From Blastocystis hominis (taxonomy: Eukaryota; Sar; Bigyra; Opalinata; Blastocystidae): 64,000 nt of DNA. Shown one piece after another: positions 1 to 12,905 of the stretch. The notes under the pieces were generated by a model. That model was not told the origin of the DNA. It saw nothing but the letters and a program-made list of their open reading frames with translations, and did no database searches. The stretch is taken from NCBI RefSeq assembly GCF_000151665.1, contig NW_013171832.1:148501-212500 (forward strand). Reading direction: 5' to 3'. Position numbers and translations under genes: made by a program. Positions within the stretch are counted from its first letter, which is position 1. Each line of letters begins with the position of its first letter.

Positions 1-1280
1 TGGAGGAACCTGTGGCAGCGGCAATTTGTTATGCTGACCAAATTGAAAACAACAGTAATGTGTTGGTATTCGATATGGGAGGTGGTACTTTTGATGTCTG
101 TATTCTTGAAATTACAGCTGATGAGCATGGACAACGATTATATAAAAAGCTGGCCACAGATGGCGATCCTTTCTTAGGGGGAATGGATATTACCAAGAAG
201 TTAGCAGAATCTGTTAGAAAACGATTACAGGATGCTGGGCGTGACATTCCTAACGAAAGCAAGCTCCTCAGTATGTGTGAGAAAGTAAAAATAGAAATAT
301 CGATGCATGACTCAGCCGATTTGGGTAACTATAATGATGATTATGAAGGTATTCTTGTTACTCGAGATGAGTTAGAACGTTATATTTCTGATATAACCAA
401 TAAGGCTATTCAGATTGTAAACAGGTGCGTGGAAAGAGCCGGATTGGCAGCTGTAAATATTGATTCTGTTATCATGGTGGGAGGTTCATCTAATTTGGAG
501 TATTTTAAAGGAAAGCTAAATCAGATATTCCGAAGAGTAGAAAGAACTCTAAATGTAGAGGAAGCCATAGCTAAAGGTGCCTTGATGTATTATATGGGAG
601 TGAATGGAATGCTCAACAACACCCAAATTGTGTTGAGGATGGAAACGAATGCTCGCTATGTGATTCAACAACCAAATGACCAGGTCTATGTGATGATTGA
701 TAATAAGAGGCCCTATGGAATTGAAATACAGAAGAAGTTCACCACATTCCGAGATGGCGATTCGTTCATCCAGCTTCCTTTGGCCCAAGGAAATAGCAAT
801 CTATTCAGCGAGAATCAGTACATTGGCCGTCTTATAATCCGCAATATCCCAATCAAGCCGAAGGGAGAAGTGGTTGTCACTGTGCATTGCAAGGTCGATA
901 TGAATGGAATCGTGCATTTCTCTGCGAAAATGGATCCGATCGATGGTTTCCCCGAGCGAGACGCCGTTGCGGAACTGTCGAACCCCGTGCTGCCAACAGA
1001 TAGGGAAGAGGTGGTTCAGACGATTAACTACTATGGCAAGAAACGTGAGGAAGTCGAGAAGCAGAAGCAGAAAGTGCGATGTCAACAACAGCTGATGAAG
1101 ATGAAATCGTGCTTATCCGATCGCAGATACGAAGGAAATATGTGGTATTATTATTCGCTCGTTCAAAATTGGTGTGATTATGCGGATGTTACGTCTAAGG
1201 AATACGAAACGGTGATCAATGGCATCCTTGACCAATTGGGAACAGAAGGTTTTATGCGGCACGAAGTCGAAGTGGCCTAA
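1..1280 (+). CDS. Hsp70-like chaperone, C-terminal part (5' end outside window)
   Basis: The open frame enters from the left edge with EEPVAAAI, the counterpart of the Hsp70 signature DEPTAAAI, followed by the phosphate-binding loop FDMGGGTFDV and, near nt 475-490, MVGGSS. The window therefore holds the second half of the nucleotide-binding domain, a short diverged substrate-binding region and a charged helical tail with a KKREEVEKQKQK stretch. Family members are ATP-dependent protein-folding machines. This copy ends in HEVEVA and lacks the EEVD tail of cytosolic Hsp70s, so it is a divergent paralogue, perhaps of the Hsp110 or protist-specific type. The stop TAA is at 1278-1280, and TGTTTGTT follows 19 nt later. 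A second divergent Hsp70-like gene lies at 27516-29315. The first roughly 600 bases look more AT-rich than the rest. No intron is needed in this part. Confidence 0.85.
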   Translation, partial: EEPVAAAICYADQIENNSNVLVFDMGGGTFDVCILEITADEHGQRLYKKLATDGDPFLGGMDITKKLAESVRKRLQDAGRDIPNESKLLSMCEKVKIEISMHDSADLGNYNDDYEGILVTRDELERYISDITNKAIQIVNRCVERAGLAAVNIDSVIMVGGSSNLEYFKGKLNQIFRRVERTLNVEEAIAKGALMYYMGVNGMLNNTQIVLRMETNARYVIQQPNDQVYVMIDNKRPYGIEIQKKFTTFRDGDSFIQLPLAQGNSNLFSENQYIGRLIIRNIPIKPKGEVVVTVHCKVDMNGIVHFSAKMDPIDGFPERDAVAELSNPVLPTDREEVVQTINYYGKKREEVEKQKQKVRCQQQLMKMKSCLSDRRYEGNMWYYYSLVQNWCDYADVTSKEYETVINGILDQLGTEGFMRHEVEVA

Positions 1281-1298
1281 GTCTTGTAATTGTTGTTG

Positions 1299-1306
1299 TG
1301 TTTGTT
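1299..1306 (+). terminator. TGTTTGTT polyadenylation-type motif
   Basis: The exact octamer lies 19 nt after the stop of the Hsp70-like gene. In Blastocystis this motif sits just downstream of the poly(A) site. Assignment rests on its repeated occurrence after several unrelated genes in this window. Confidence 0.6.
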
Positions 1307-1423
1307 GTTAGAGAATGGTTGATTCATTCATTAGTTAAGTCGTAACTTTGAAAACCAAACAGAAAAGTCGGTCATTCATTCCATTCCATTCCATTCCATT
1401 TCATTCCGTTCTTCTCCCATTCT

Positions 1424-4400
1424 TCACATCTTCACCGCGACGACACAGACTTCTCCGTTCTCCAGACCCAGGAAAATGTACTGTCCGTCCGCAGATGGCT
1501 GCACCGAGCGAACCGCAATGCGAAGATTGGGCACCTGCGTGAACGACGCCGGCTTGCCCTCGCCTCCGAAATGCTCCTCGATCGACGGAGAGACCACCGC
1601 GAAGTCGTAGATGCGCATCATGAACAGGAGGATCTTATCTCCGCCCGCAATCACGTACTGCCGGTCGTTGCTGAACACGATCGAGTTCAGCTGCGAGTTC
1701 ATCTCCTTCTCCAGCAGCTTCTGGCCCATCGACGAGTACAGATGGAACTTGAAGTCGGCCTGCGAGTACCACACGATGTTGCCCTCGTTCGTCACGCCGC
1801 ACCAGCTGATCGCAGGCATCGACGGCAGCTTCTTGTCGTAGTTGGCGTCGTAGATCGTGCGCAGATACGACGTATCGGAGAGAGAGTACAAGATGATCGT
1901 GCCGTCCTGGCTGCCCGAGCACACCAAATCCATTTCCTTGTTGATCGACACGCACGTGACCGCGCCGTCGTGCCCGTACAGCGTGCGTCGCCCCGAGATC
2001 TGCGGGGCTCCCGGCGTGTACTGCAGATTGTAGAGCGAGACGCTGTTGTCCTGCGAGCCCACGACGATCATCGAGTCGTCCAGCGACAGATCCACGCACG
2101 TGATCACTTCCTCGCCCTTGCCCACGCTCAGCTCCACCGCGCCGGTCTGCATGTTCACGATCTTCAGCGAGCCGTCCCAACCGCCCGCCACGCACATGAA
2201 CAGCCCGCTGTGCGCCATGGCGACCAGCTGATCGCTCTGCAGATTGGCCCGGTCCACCTCGACCAGCGGGCTGAACGGCTCCATCACCACGGGGCACGCG
2301 TTGTTGCGCAGTCGCGGGTCCACGCCGATGTCGAACGGCGTGCTGCGCCCGTTGGTGCTTTTCACGGGGTTCACCGCGAGCGAGCGATCCTGCCCGAACG
2401 CGAAGACGGCGGTGGTGGACCGCGCCGCGCCCACGGCCATCACGGGCGAGCTGAGACGGATGTTGGTCTTGTAGAGCGCGAGAACCTGCTCGGGGAACTT
2501 GCTCTCGCCCACGCAGGTCATCGCGCCGATCGACCGGCAGCCCGTCGCCGTGAACCAGTTCCGGTAGGAGAGGAGCGGCAGCGGAGGCTGCGGGGCGAGC
2601 GGACGACGCATCTTGTGGGGAGCGGTGAACAGCTGCATGGGGGTCTGGCCGAAGTTCTCGAGCATGTCGGCGGCTTGCTGCCAATCCGCGGGGAAGTTGC
2701 GGTAGAGCGACTCCATGTCGAGCGAGCCGTAGTAGGTCACGTGGGAGAACACGTTGAAGCAGGCCTCGGCGTCGGGGCCGCGCTGCTTGAACCCGAAGAC
2801 GAGGTCGATCCACTTGTGGAGATTCATGGAGACGAACTCGCTCTCCAGCGCCTCGCGGTTGATTCGGACGAACTCCTCCGCGGACTTCGCCCAGGGCGGC
2901 AGCTGCACGTCCTGGATCGGGGCCTCCGCGTCCTGGCGCGTTCCCAGATTGATCTTGTTGGAGTTCTTCAGGAACTGGGGGAGGTAGAAGAACTCGGGGA
3001 TGAGCTCCTTCACGTCGCCGTCGTTCGTCGTGCAGCCGTTGTACGTGTTCCGCATGCTCCAGAACTGGCGGTCGGGACGGTCGAACTTTCCGTCCTGCAG
3101 GAAGATGTGCAGGGACGTGTAGGGCTCCAGACGGATCAGATACCACAGCACGTTCGCGCTGTTCGAGTAGTGCGTCGAGAAGAAGCGCGGCGGCGGGCAG
3201 AGAATGCCCAGACGGTCCTCCATGTCCTCCGAGCGGAGCTGGAAGTTCTCCTTCATGACCTGGAATTTGTCCTGCAGCGCCTCGCGCCGACTCTCCAGCT
3301 GCGCGCCCATCGGGTAGCTGAAGTCGCGGTAGATCTTCGGGTTTCGCAGATCGATCGTCGGGCTCGAGTAGTCCGCGATCACCCACGGGAACACGTAGTA
3401 CTGGGAGAGATCGTTGTACGTGCGGCCCGCCAGACGGTTCAGACGCATCAAGTACTCGAACGTGGAGATCTCGCGGTTCAGCCAGCGGCGCGTGCAGTCG
3501 TCCTTCATGCAGCGCTCGGCGGGCGTGGCACCGAGGAATTCGGTGAGGTTGGGCGTGGGCAGCTGGCGAAGAGCGGCGTGGAAGTGGTCGCGAACGCCCG
3601 AGTTGAGGAAGGAGAAGAAGGCGGATGTGGAGTCTTGGAAGAAAAGCTCCACGGCAGTGTTGCGGAAGAGATAGAGACGGAATTCCTCGTGCGTCAGCTC
3701 GGTGAGTCTCCAAATCTTGTTCTCGGGGAGCTTCAGCATCGTGAACTTGTTGATGCCTTCAATCCGCTTGTTGCTGTTCAGGTACGCGGCCTGCTTCTCG
3801 ACTTGCTCGTTGAACTCTCGCTCAAAGTCGGGATTCACGGTGAACAGAAGCATGTGCTGCGTCAACTCGATCTTGCCGCGCGTTGCCAACATCGGCGTGA
3901 TCATCTGGCATTCCGCTGTGAACAAAATCGTCTTCTTCTGCAGTCCGAGCAGCTCCTGATCCAGATCTTTGTGCTGATCCTCGTTGAGATCTTCCTCGAC
4001 CGACGATCGCATCAGCGAGGCGATCTTTCCCTGCGTGTCCTTGACTTCGGCTTCTCCCTGCTCGTCCACGTCGTTCCACACCGAAGCATCGGGATGCGTG
4101 GTGCCGTTCGGATCGGAGATCAGGATCTGATGCATTCCGTAGCTGTTGCAGCGCGAGGTCAGCGTCAGAATGCCCTCGTGGCTGGACAGTTCGCCCCACG
4201 GTCCTCGCTCGTGCACCAATGACTCCACCATCTCGGACCAGCGCTTCACGGTGATCTGGTGCTTTCTCCAGTAGTTGTGCGACTCGTTCTTCAAGTAGTG
4301 CACCTCATAGTCCTTCTCTTGCTTCACAACGAACAGCACGGCGGAATCGAAGCGAACCACGTTGTGCTCGTTGTTGACGACATAGCTGCTAATCTGGTTG

Positions 4401-7400
4401 AGCGACTCCATCACAAGCTTGCTGATTCCGTCGAAATCGATAATGAATGTGGTGTTATCGCTCAGCTGCAGATACTCCAAGGCCTTCATGAGGTGCGTGT
4501 TCTTCTCCGCCCAGCATTCCGGCGGAAGAATCAGCATCGCGTTCAGCTCCTTGTCGATGATCTCCGAACGCTCCAGCTGCGCCTTCTGTTTGTCCGACAG
4601 CAGCCATTTGCGCTTCGGTTTGTTGTTGTCCACCTCCTTCAGAATCGCGCGCGCGCAGGTCTCGAGATACTTGAGTACAATGCCTCCGATTTCAATGATC
4701 GTCGCTTTGAAATCGTCCGTATTGATGAGACTCGACTCCGTCTGAATCGTGCGCAGCGAGTCATTGAGTCGGCTGAGATACAAAATGCTCGAGCACGGGA
4801 AGGAGTTGTTGCTCACCAGCAGTTTCAGCTGCTTTGCGATCCGGATTCCCTCGTCATACAAGGGCTTGTAGCGTTCTTCCATGGGCGTGGTCACGTACAT
4901 GGTCGTTGCGGGAGAGGACGACATGCCGGCAAACAGATCCGTTGCACCTCCCGCCGGATTGGTCGTTCCCGGAGCCGTGCCGCCGAGCAGATCGTTCAGC
5001 GCAGAAACATCGTTCACAGGTGCCGAGGGAGCCATAGGGGCCATAGGAGCCATAGGGGCCATAGGGGCCATAGGAGCCATAGGGGCCATAGGGGCCATAG
5101 GAGCCATAGGGGCCATAGGGGCCATAGGAGCCATAGGAGCCATAGGGGCCATAGGGGCGGAGGGCGCGTGGCCTCCAAGCAAATCATCCAAAGCAGAAGC
5201 ATCGTTCATGGGAGCCATGGGAGCCACAGGAGCAGAGGGAGCAACGCCGCCCAGCAAATCATCCAGAGCCGAAGAACTCATCGGAGCTGCAGTGGGAGCA
5301 GCCATAGGAGCCACGGGAGCCATGGGAGCCATGCCTCCCAACAAATCATCGATCGAACTCGCAGGCACGGCAGGCGCGGTAGGCGCAGAGGTCGATCCAA
5401 CACCCATTCCGCCCAGCAAGTCGTCGAGGGGCGAAGGACCCGAGACAGCGCCCTCGTCGATCGCAGAATGCTCGTTGATGATCAGATTGTAGCGCTGCAG
5501 CACATTCAGCATCAGCTTCAGACTCATCGTGTACGACTGCTGGAGCAGGCCTTGGAGATTCGCTGCTTTCACGGTCTCGGCCGGGAGTCTGCCGATCGTA
5601 TCGATGATCGAGTTGGTGAGGGTGATGAAGGGGTACATCAGCTGCCAGTTGTAGTGATTCCGCTCCACCTCGAACTCGTCCGGCTGTCCCGATTGGTCCG
5701 ACTCGCCCTTCGGATCCAGCATGTGCACCAGATGCTGATAGAGGTAAACCACGACCGGCTGCACGGTCACGAGGAAGCTCGACTTGTCTCCAGGCATGCC
5801 CAACGAGTTGACGATGCGATTCACCACCTGGACGTAGAAATCGGCGTAGAATCCCTTGCTCCAACTGCCCTCGCCTGATTTCGGGGACTCGTTGGTGTCA
5901 ATATAATGGAGAATGGCTCTGAAGATGGTCGAGATCAGATGCTCGCTCTCTCTGTCCTTCTGCAGCTCGGCGAAATTCACCGTGTTGTTGTACATGTACT
6001 TCTCCACAGAGGAAGCCACGATCGAAATCAGCAAGGTCTGCAGCTGTCCCCAAACGCTCTCTACGATATCCTGGAACTGCTTGCGCACGACGCAGATGAA
6101 CGAGAAGATGTAGTCACACCACACGGGCAGACTGAGAAGCTGCTTCAGGTTGAGCGAGGCGTTGATGTTGGTGAAGAGATTGATGAAAAGCGTGTAGTAC
6201 TTCAAGACCGTCTGACTATCGAGCAGAGGCAGCAACTGCAAGAACAGCGGGATGAAGACCATTCTCTTCATCGTCAGGTTATCTAGACACTCACAGCAGC
6301 TCATCCCAATCCCTACCATTCTCCTCGATCTGCTTCGATCCCACCATCTCTTCGAACAGGAAGCGAATCAAATCTTCGCTCATCGCTTCCTTTGTGACAT
6401 AGCGCGAAATATAGTCCATCATGACGTGCAGATTGAGACGCTGCACTCCGAGCGACTTCCACAGTCGTCCATCCGGAGACTGCTCGCACAGCGTCACGAC
6501 CCACACGAACATGCGGAGCATTTCCACGATGACGTCCTTCTCTCCCGATCGAACCAGCGTCAGGAACAGAGGCAGGATTCCGGCAGTCACTACAACATGA
6601 GTTCAACTTGCAACAACAAACGCTCGCGATTCTCGACAACGGGCATCGATTGCTCCTCCGCCGTCATCGAAGTCGCCGCGACATCCAGCGACACATGACT
6701 AAATCCGGCCATACTCTCGATGAAGAACGCGCCCATTCCTTCCATGTGGAGAATCTGATTCAGAAGATCAATGAACGCCAGCAGCAACTCATGGTCCTTG
6801 TTTCGCTGGCACCACAGAATGCAGTACGCAAGATTGAAGCAAGTGGCCTTCGTGATTGTGCTTCGGTCTTGTATCAACGTGGTGATGATCTCCATCAGCA
6901 CCTTGCGAACCGCCGCCTTCTCCTCTTGCGTGGGCTTCTTTCCCACGACCTCGCCCGAGAGAGGATGCTTGAACTCGTCATCGAGAGTCAGCCACTGACG
7001 AATAATGTCTCGGTCGTCGGCCAGCTCTTCGCTGATCTCGATCTCCATGTCCGAGTAGAAGTAGCGCAAAATGAAGCAGAACCCTTCGATGCCCACGTTC
7101 TTCACGATCGAGACCAGCTCCGGACTGTCGTTCGACTTCAGGATGTCCAGCAGGAATCCATATACCTTTTCCTGCAACGACGCAGACGTGTAGATCCACA
7201 GGCCTGGATTATAGAAGAAGGCCTTGAAGATCTGCTCGTGCAGCTCGCGGGACAACTCGGCGTTCTGAAGCAGATTGACCATTTGGTTCAAGAGCAACTC
7301 CGTGAGGTTCTCTGGCGATGTTTTCTGCAGCAGATAAGCAAGAATGCCAAATCCATTATGCTGCAGCATGAAGCGCTGCGAGCCCGCGTTGCTGACAACG

Positions 7401-10400
7401 GCCTGGCCTAGCAACGAATAGCACTCCGAAGTGAACGTGGGAGACACGCCAAAGGCAGCTTCGTCCGCATCCGGCTCGAGCAAGTCGAGCTGTGGAAGCA
7501 AGGGGAACAAGAGCTTGATGCCGCCAAGCGAGTCAAGCATCGTGGAAATCTGCCGCGTGGAAGAGACGTGCGTTCCTGCCAAGAGCACGCCGTTCACATG
7601 CTGTGCAAAGAAGAGATCCTTGCTGTCCTTGCCGATGGTCACTCCCATCACCGAGCTGAGCCACTTCTGCTGACGATACTGCGGAGGCGTGTTATCGATC
7701 ACCTTCTGCTCCTTATCCAGCACGCAAGCAGACAAATTCACCAAAATCGAGGGCGTTAACGAGCCATCGCACACAGAACGGATCGTGTCCAACTCCTCCT
7801 TGCTGAACGAACGTCTCTCCGTGAGAGCAAACGACTCCATATGCAGGGTTTCAAAGTTAAACATGTAGTTCGGACCAAGCAAGTGGATTCCCTTGGCCTG
7901 GCGCTTATCGATGGCTCGGTTCAGCAGATATACCGTACCGATCTCTCCGTTAAAGTCGGTGTAGGTGGTAGGAATGTTGGTGTACGCGAGATCAACGCCG
8001 CGAGTACCGATGTAGATCTTCGGAGAGGAGGTGAAGACGGGGTAGGGACAAGCATACTCGAACGAGCAATTGCCGTCGAGCATAACAGTCAGAGGGTGAG
8101 GCTTTCCCATGCGATTGTTCTGCTGAGTGATGAGCAAGTGGTACCACCGATTCTCCGAGATCGGAAGATTCGTGGCAGGGATCGTCACCTCTTTACCGTT
8201 CTGGTAGTACTTGATCACCAAGCTCGCGTCCTGGATGAACACCAAAAACGCTGCGGTGTCCGTAATCACAGAGAAGAGATGGGGAATACCAAACTCGCCG
8301 TCCATAATCCAATTTGCAAGGAACGAGGCGACATTGAACCACAAGGAAATCGTGAATCCAACATTGGGGAAGCGGAGAATTCCGTCCATGCTCTGGTTCC
8401 GAACCATGCTGACGACTTTGATTCCTGAGCACGAAGGCGTCAGCAGGAAGCTGTGGTCCGGACGGCTCGAATCGGTTGCTTCGTACAGCTCGTTTAACAT
8501 TACGAGGATCTGGTTCGAGTAGCGCGCACGGTGATTGCCCTGCGTGTGAAGCAGACGGAAGATCTTCTTGAGCTGCTGTGTGGTGATGTTGTACTTGGCA
8601 ATGCTCTTGATAATGTCCAACACCAGGTTGATGTTCGACGTGTGGAACTCCTCCAGGTGCTACGAATTACACAAACAAGTGATTCAGCAGTACGTCGAGC
8701 AGCAGATCGACGAGACTCTTGCTCTGCGAAGTGATCGAAATCAGGTTCAGCTGCTGATTCTTTGACTCCAGCAAGGCTTTCAGCAAGGTCAAGCAGTGGT
8801 TCTGCAGCTGTGCGTCGGTGCGCAGCATGAAGAACAAGAGCACGGTCAAGAAGTCAGGGCGAACCACGCGAATGGAATCCAGCAAGGCAGTGTTATGAAG
8901 CACATCATCGAAACTCTGCGCCAATCCGAGCGTTTCTTCCTGCTGGAGCGTCTGGAGCACAAAGGCTCCGAAGGTAGGGAAGATGTGATAGAACGAAAGC
9001 GTGTTGAACACCAATCGGTCCAGCAGCAGATTGATCATGCAGCTGACCAGCTTAAAGTCGTAGCCATTCTCACCAGGAGCAAGGACGCTCTACAGACAGC
9101 AAGCATCCCGCGCAAGCCTACAGTGAACTGATCGTCTTCCACAGTGTGGCGGAATTCGTTGTAGAACTGGGTGTTTCCGTGCAGCATCAGGAACATCGTG
9201 AAGAACATATGCTGGACAACGCCTAGGAAATACTCGCTACACCTCAGTCTCTCAAAAAGCAGCTTACTTCTGCTCGGTCGTCGTAATGATGGAGAAGCAG
9301 TGAATCAAGAAGTGCGGTCAAGGATCCACACATCGCAATCGATTCTTTTAGGATATGTTCGTCTTGCAAAGAATGTCTTGGCGCGTACGAGTGACTTCCG
9401 GATCGGTGGTCTGCTTCTCGAGTAGAAGATAGTCCACAATGTTGAAGAGAATGTGCATCGTGTAGCTGTTATCAGCATCAAACACGTGGGAATGAATGCG
9501 CGATAGAGTTGTTCCCATATTCACAAAGATGTTCATGATCTGCCCAAAGATTCGATCATCCTTTACCGTCTCTACTCCTTAGCATTCTCCCCATCGAGAA
9601 CTTACTACTCGTCGCTGCTTGCAGGATCACTATGATAATGGCAGCTCCAAATTTGATCGTCTTCCGGTTATCGACCAGGTTAAACAGGTATTCCATCGTG
9701 TTGATGAGCACGCCCTTGATCGTCGGACCCATCAGGATGATTAGGTCACTCACAGCAGTCGTCGTATCCAGCGATGTGTCCAGCAACTGAAGCAAGGCGT
9801 ACTTCGCGAGCCAGGTAAGCGGCGAGTTGTGATTCGAGCTGAAGAGAGTGTAGATCACGTATTGAGGAAGCAGAGTGGATTTCAGCAAATCGATATCGCC
9901 ACTGACAACGTTGCAAAGACGCGTGCAAATCTACAATCGAGAAGGCTCTGAGTTTCTACCATGATGCAGCACAACTCGTCCAGCTCCTCGTTGGCCAAAA
10001 CCGTAAGCAAGTGCGACACTTCGCCCACTTTGTCCTTTTCTTCGCCATACTTTATCAGATCTCCAATGAACGAGAACAAGCTCTCGCGGACAAAGACCGA
10101 GACATAGTCCTGATGGTTGTTGTTGGTAACGCGGACGCCCTCTCCCTCAGCCACAGCAGACCAGTGAGAACTGTCCATGGCGGGCAGGAAGGAGGGCGAG
10201 ATGAGCGTATCGATGATCTTGTTCTGAAGACAAATGGAGTAGAGCTGCGAGGACTCGGAGCACATCGTACGCAGAATGCACAGCATAATGTATTCCGCGA
10301 CATCATGCGAAGCAGAATCGAACTTCGCGTCCTGCTGGAAAATGGCCAAATAGCTCTCGAAGAACTCTCTACGCCTGAGAAAAGCGGTATACCGCGCACC

Positions 10401-11916
10401 GATTCACCTGCTGCTCGTTCTTGGAGCAGAGAACGGAGCGGATGAGCAGCCGTCCCACCACATCCACGAAGGTGTTGTTATAACCCTCGATCGACAGCGA
10501 TCGCGTCTGCTCTCCAAGATTCCAAGAAGGAGAATCCTCGGCGCTGCTGCTGTGGCGGAACAGCTCAGGCGTAAGCGCGTAGATTCCGTCTTCGAGCATC
10601 TTGTACTCGGAAGGCACGCGCATCGTTAAGGCGCAGGCGGAGGAGTCCTTGCTCAAGGTGATCTGCTTGCGAAGGAAGGCATCGCGCAGCAAATAAACCA
10701 GCATGTGCTGTTAAGTCGCCCAGGCAAGAAGAAAGCAAGGATATGTTATTCGCGATCTCGTAACTGCCCAGTTTGAATGCCATGGCGCGGGTAACATCGC
10801 TGCGATCGGACGCGTTGAGCAAAAGCAGCAGCAAATCCACGTTCAAGCTCACCAACTCTTCCTTCGGCAAAGAGTTCTCTTGCGTGGCATTCGGCTCAAA
10901 CAAAGCAGCGCTGGCGCGTTGGCTGATGCGATTGGCCAAGGCCAGAACCATTTCGCAGCGATGAGGATCTGACGATACCACAATATTGTGCGCAGCAATT
11001 AAGATCAGATGATGCAGAAGCACGACCCATTTTCTCTCCATCGATCGACTCGTGATCAACTCGTAGAGCTTTCCAACACACACCACAAGCTCGTAACTCA
11101 CGTCCAACACACACTCGTCGTGGCCTTCCAGAGTAAGACTACACCTCGATCCTCCCCTCTGATTCTACCAATCCAGTGGACCAAACACGGAGTCCAGTTC
11201 GGAGAGAATATTCGTTGGAATCGCTTGGAAAGGACCCACAAGAGTAAGCCAATTGCAGTGGTTGAGAATCGGGTGGAAGTTGTTGAGAATTTGAAGCATG
11301 TACGACAAGGTTTGGAAGCAGTTGACATTATCGTTCTCCATTGTGGACAAAATGGAGGAGCACTGCGAGAGAACTTGGAAAATAATCGAATGGATCTGCG
11401 TGTAGCGGAGAAGAACTCGATTATGCGGAGAACGACTCAGAATCTCGATGGCAGCACTGATTCGGTGAATATCCTGAATGCTCTGCTGTTCAGGAAGCAT
11501 GCAACGAAGCCACTAGGCATCATAGACACAAAGCAAACACACATTCATAAGTCCGCGGATAAAACGGAACGGATGTCCTACGGACTTGTCGCAGGACTCA
11601 GCAATGCAGTGCTTACACATTCCGGTAGCATTTCTTTGTTCAGTGTAATAGTAGCAGATATCTGCAGTTTCTGTGGGTTTCCAGTTTTTGTAGGTCTCGA
11701 TGAACAGATTGAGGAACTCGTACAATTCATCTTGGCAATCCTACCAACTCACAAAAAACTCGCAAGAAATACCACTGCCTTCCTCTCACAAAACGCAATC
11801 TCAAACGCAGTCCACAGTTCTGCTAGCTTCATTCCTGTCTCATCCCAACTACCCTTAATCGACACAATTGTAAAAATACCTGAAGTTATATTCAATTGAC
11901 GGAGATAGGACTTCAT
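1424..11916 (-). CDS. BEACH-WD40 protein (neurobeachin/LRBA/ALFY class), multi-exon
   Basis: One very large gene on the minus strand, about 3,400 codons in at least ten exons. BEACH proteins are scaffolds for vesicle traffic, lysosome and membrane events. In order I see: a helical N-terminal part (11916 to about 8700); a ConA-like module (about 8450-7960, NVGFTISLWFNVASF and ENRWYHLLIT); an Ala/Met/Pro linker with repeated DDLLGG (about 5430-4930); a PH-BEACH domain (about 3950-3570); the BEACH domain (about 3540-2680, with NREISTFEYLMRLNRLAGRT and FFYLPQFL); and WD40 repeats to the C-terminus (SGSQDGTI). Introns supported by frame continuity lie at 11741-11772 (32 nt), 9090-9121 (32), 8660-8693 (34) and 6283-6316 (34). 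The start is the first ATG of the most upstream coherent exon and is uncertain. A TGTTTGGTT variant follows the stop at 1353-1361. Long ORFs on the opposite strand are composition shadows. Confidence 0.85.
5030..5160 (-). repeat. In-frame Ala-Pro-Met tandem repeat inside the BEACH gene
   Basis: About fourteen 9-nt units of the type ggggccata encode consecutive Met-Ala-Pro triplets. They lie within a linker that also carries five copies of the motif D/N-D-L-L-G-G (near 5410, 5340, 5255, 5180 and 4985). The array keeps the reading frame. It is likely to vary in length between strains. Confidence 0.85.
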
Positions 11917-12273
11917 TGAATACGGGATAATCCATTTCTTTCTAGATATGACACAACTCAAGATAACTCAAACCAATTCAATATCTGTAAATTTCTCTGA
12001 TATATCCATTTCAACAAAAGCAAAAAGGGATCTTATGCAATCAAAGAAATCTTATATTTATGGAGTTATTCAAGATGTTCTTGTGAATAGTGGTTTATGA
12101 TTATCAAGCTGATTATACTCTTTTCATTTTGGTTGAAAATCAGCTATCGAGCCACGATCGCTGCCCGCAAACTCGCGCACTTTATGTGGAACAAACAAGA
12201 CGTAAAAATAGTACAAAATAAAGACCAATAAGACTAGGTACAAAGAGCGATAACAAGTCAAATAATACCATAT

Positions 12274-12831
12274 CTAAAGGTACTTCCCAGCGTTATAACT
12301 TCTATGGTGCAAAAGTGTAGCTCGAAAAGGAGCATTTCCCAATTGGGCTGAGGGCACGGTAGTCCAGTTGGAGCAAGGAATAACGCCAAGGACAATAGAA
12401 AAGGGGATTGTGGGAAATTTGGGGTAGGGAAGGACCCTCAATACTTTATTTTGACTTGTAAATATGGCAGGTATAGGTATAGGAGTAGGAGTAGCTGAAG
12501 CGGATGTGGAAGCGGATGTGGGGACAGAAGCAGAAGCGGGAACACCCGTAATGTTGGGCATTTTCTCGGATTTGGAAAGAGAACTATCCGAATGAACGCT
12601 AATTGAAGTTTCTTGGAAACGATTTTGCTCGTTTTCTACAAGTAAATGCACTGTCGAATATCTACTTTCCACATTCATCACACTTCTACACGTTTTACAA
12701 AATGGAGTGAAGAGTTTTGTAGACTCATCAACAAAAACGCAGTCATCAAGCGTACGGTTACAGCCACGACAAATGAACTTGGATTTTTTGAAATTCACCG
12801 TTCCGAGCTTCGCAGAACTATACTTCTCCAT
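12274..12831 (-). CDS. Hypothetical Cys-rich protein with two CxxC pairs
   Basis: A 185-codon frame starting at ATG 12831. Its N-terminus carries FICRGCNRTLDDC followed about 30 residues later by FCKTC, an arrangement suited to bind one zinc ion. The second half is low-complexity Ser/Thr/Ala/Pro (repeated ASAS and PTPIPIP) and then a hydrophobic tail. The first CxxC neighbourhood resembles the Yippee/Mis18 zinc fold, but the spacing to the second pair is short, so I do not assign that family. It lies 75 bases downstream of the lipase gene on the same strand. No TGTTTGTT motif was seen after the stop. Confidence 0.45.
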   Translation of the reverse strand: MEKYSSAKLGTVNFKKSKFICRGCNRTLDDCVFVDESTKLFTPFCKTCRSVMNVESRYSTVHLLVENEQNRFQETSISVHSDSSLSKSEKMPNITGVPASASVPTSASTSASATPTPIPIPAIFTSQNKVLRVLPYPKFPTIPFSIVLGVIPCSNWTTVPSAQLGNAPFRATLLHHRSYNAGKYL

Positions 12832-12905
12832 TTTGGTTTTTGACCGTAAAGAATGACGTAATCTTCAGATTCAGACAAGTATCCAAAAAAGAACTATTCA
12901 CAAAG

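Noticed and set aside
1635-3713. 692-codon minus-strand ORF in another frame of the BEACH gene
   Set aside because: Same composition effect; Pro/Arg-rich with no recognisable fold.
1571-4222. 883-codon plus-strand ORF opposite the BEACH/WD40 domains, and the related long frame at 4259-5878
   Set aside because: Arg/His/Val-rich shadow of the GC-biased minus-strand gene; no domains, while the minus strand has unmistakable BEACH and WD40 motifs.
5014-5202. Leu-Trp-Pro repeat ORF on the minus strand
   Set aside because: Alternative frame of the Ala-Pro-Met repeat inside the BEACH gene.
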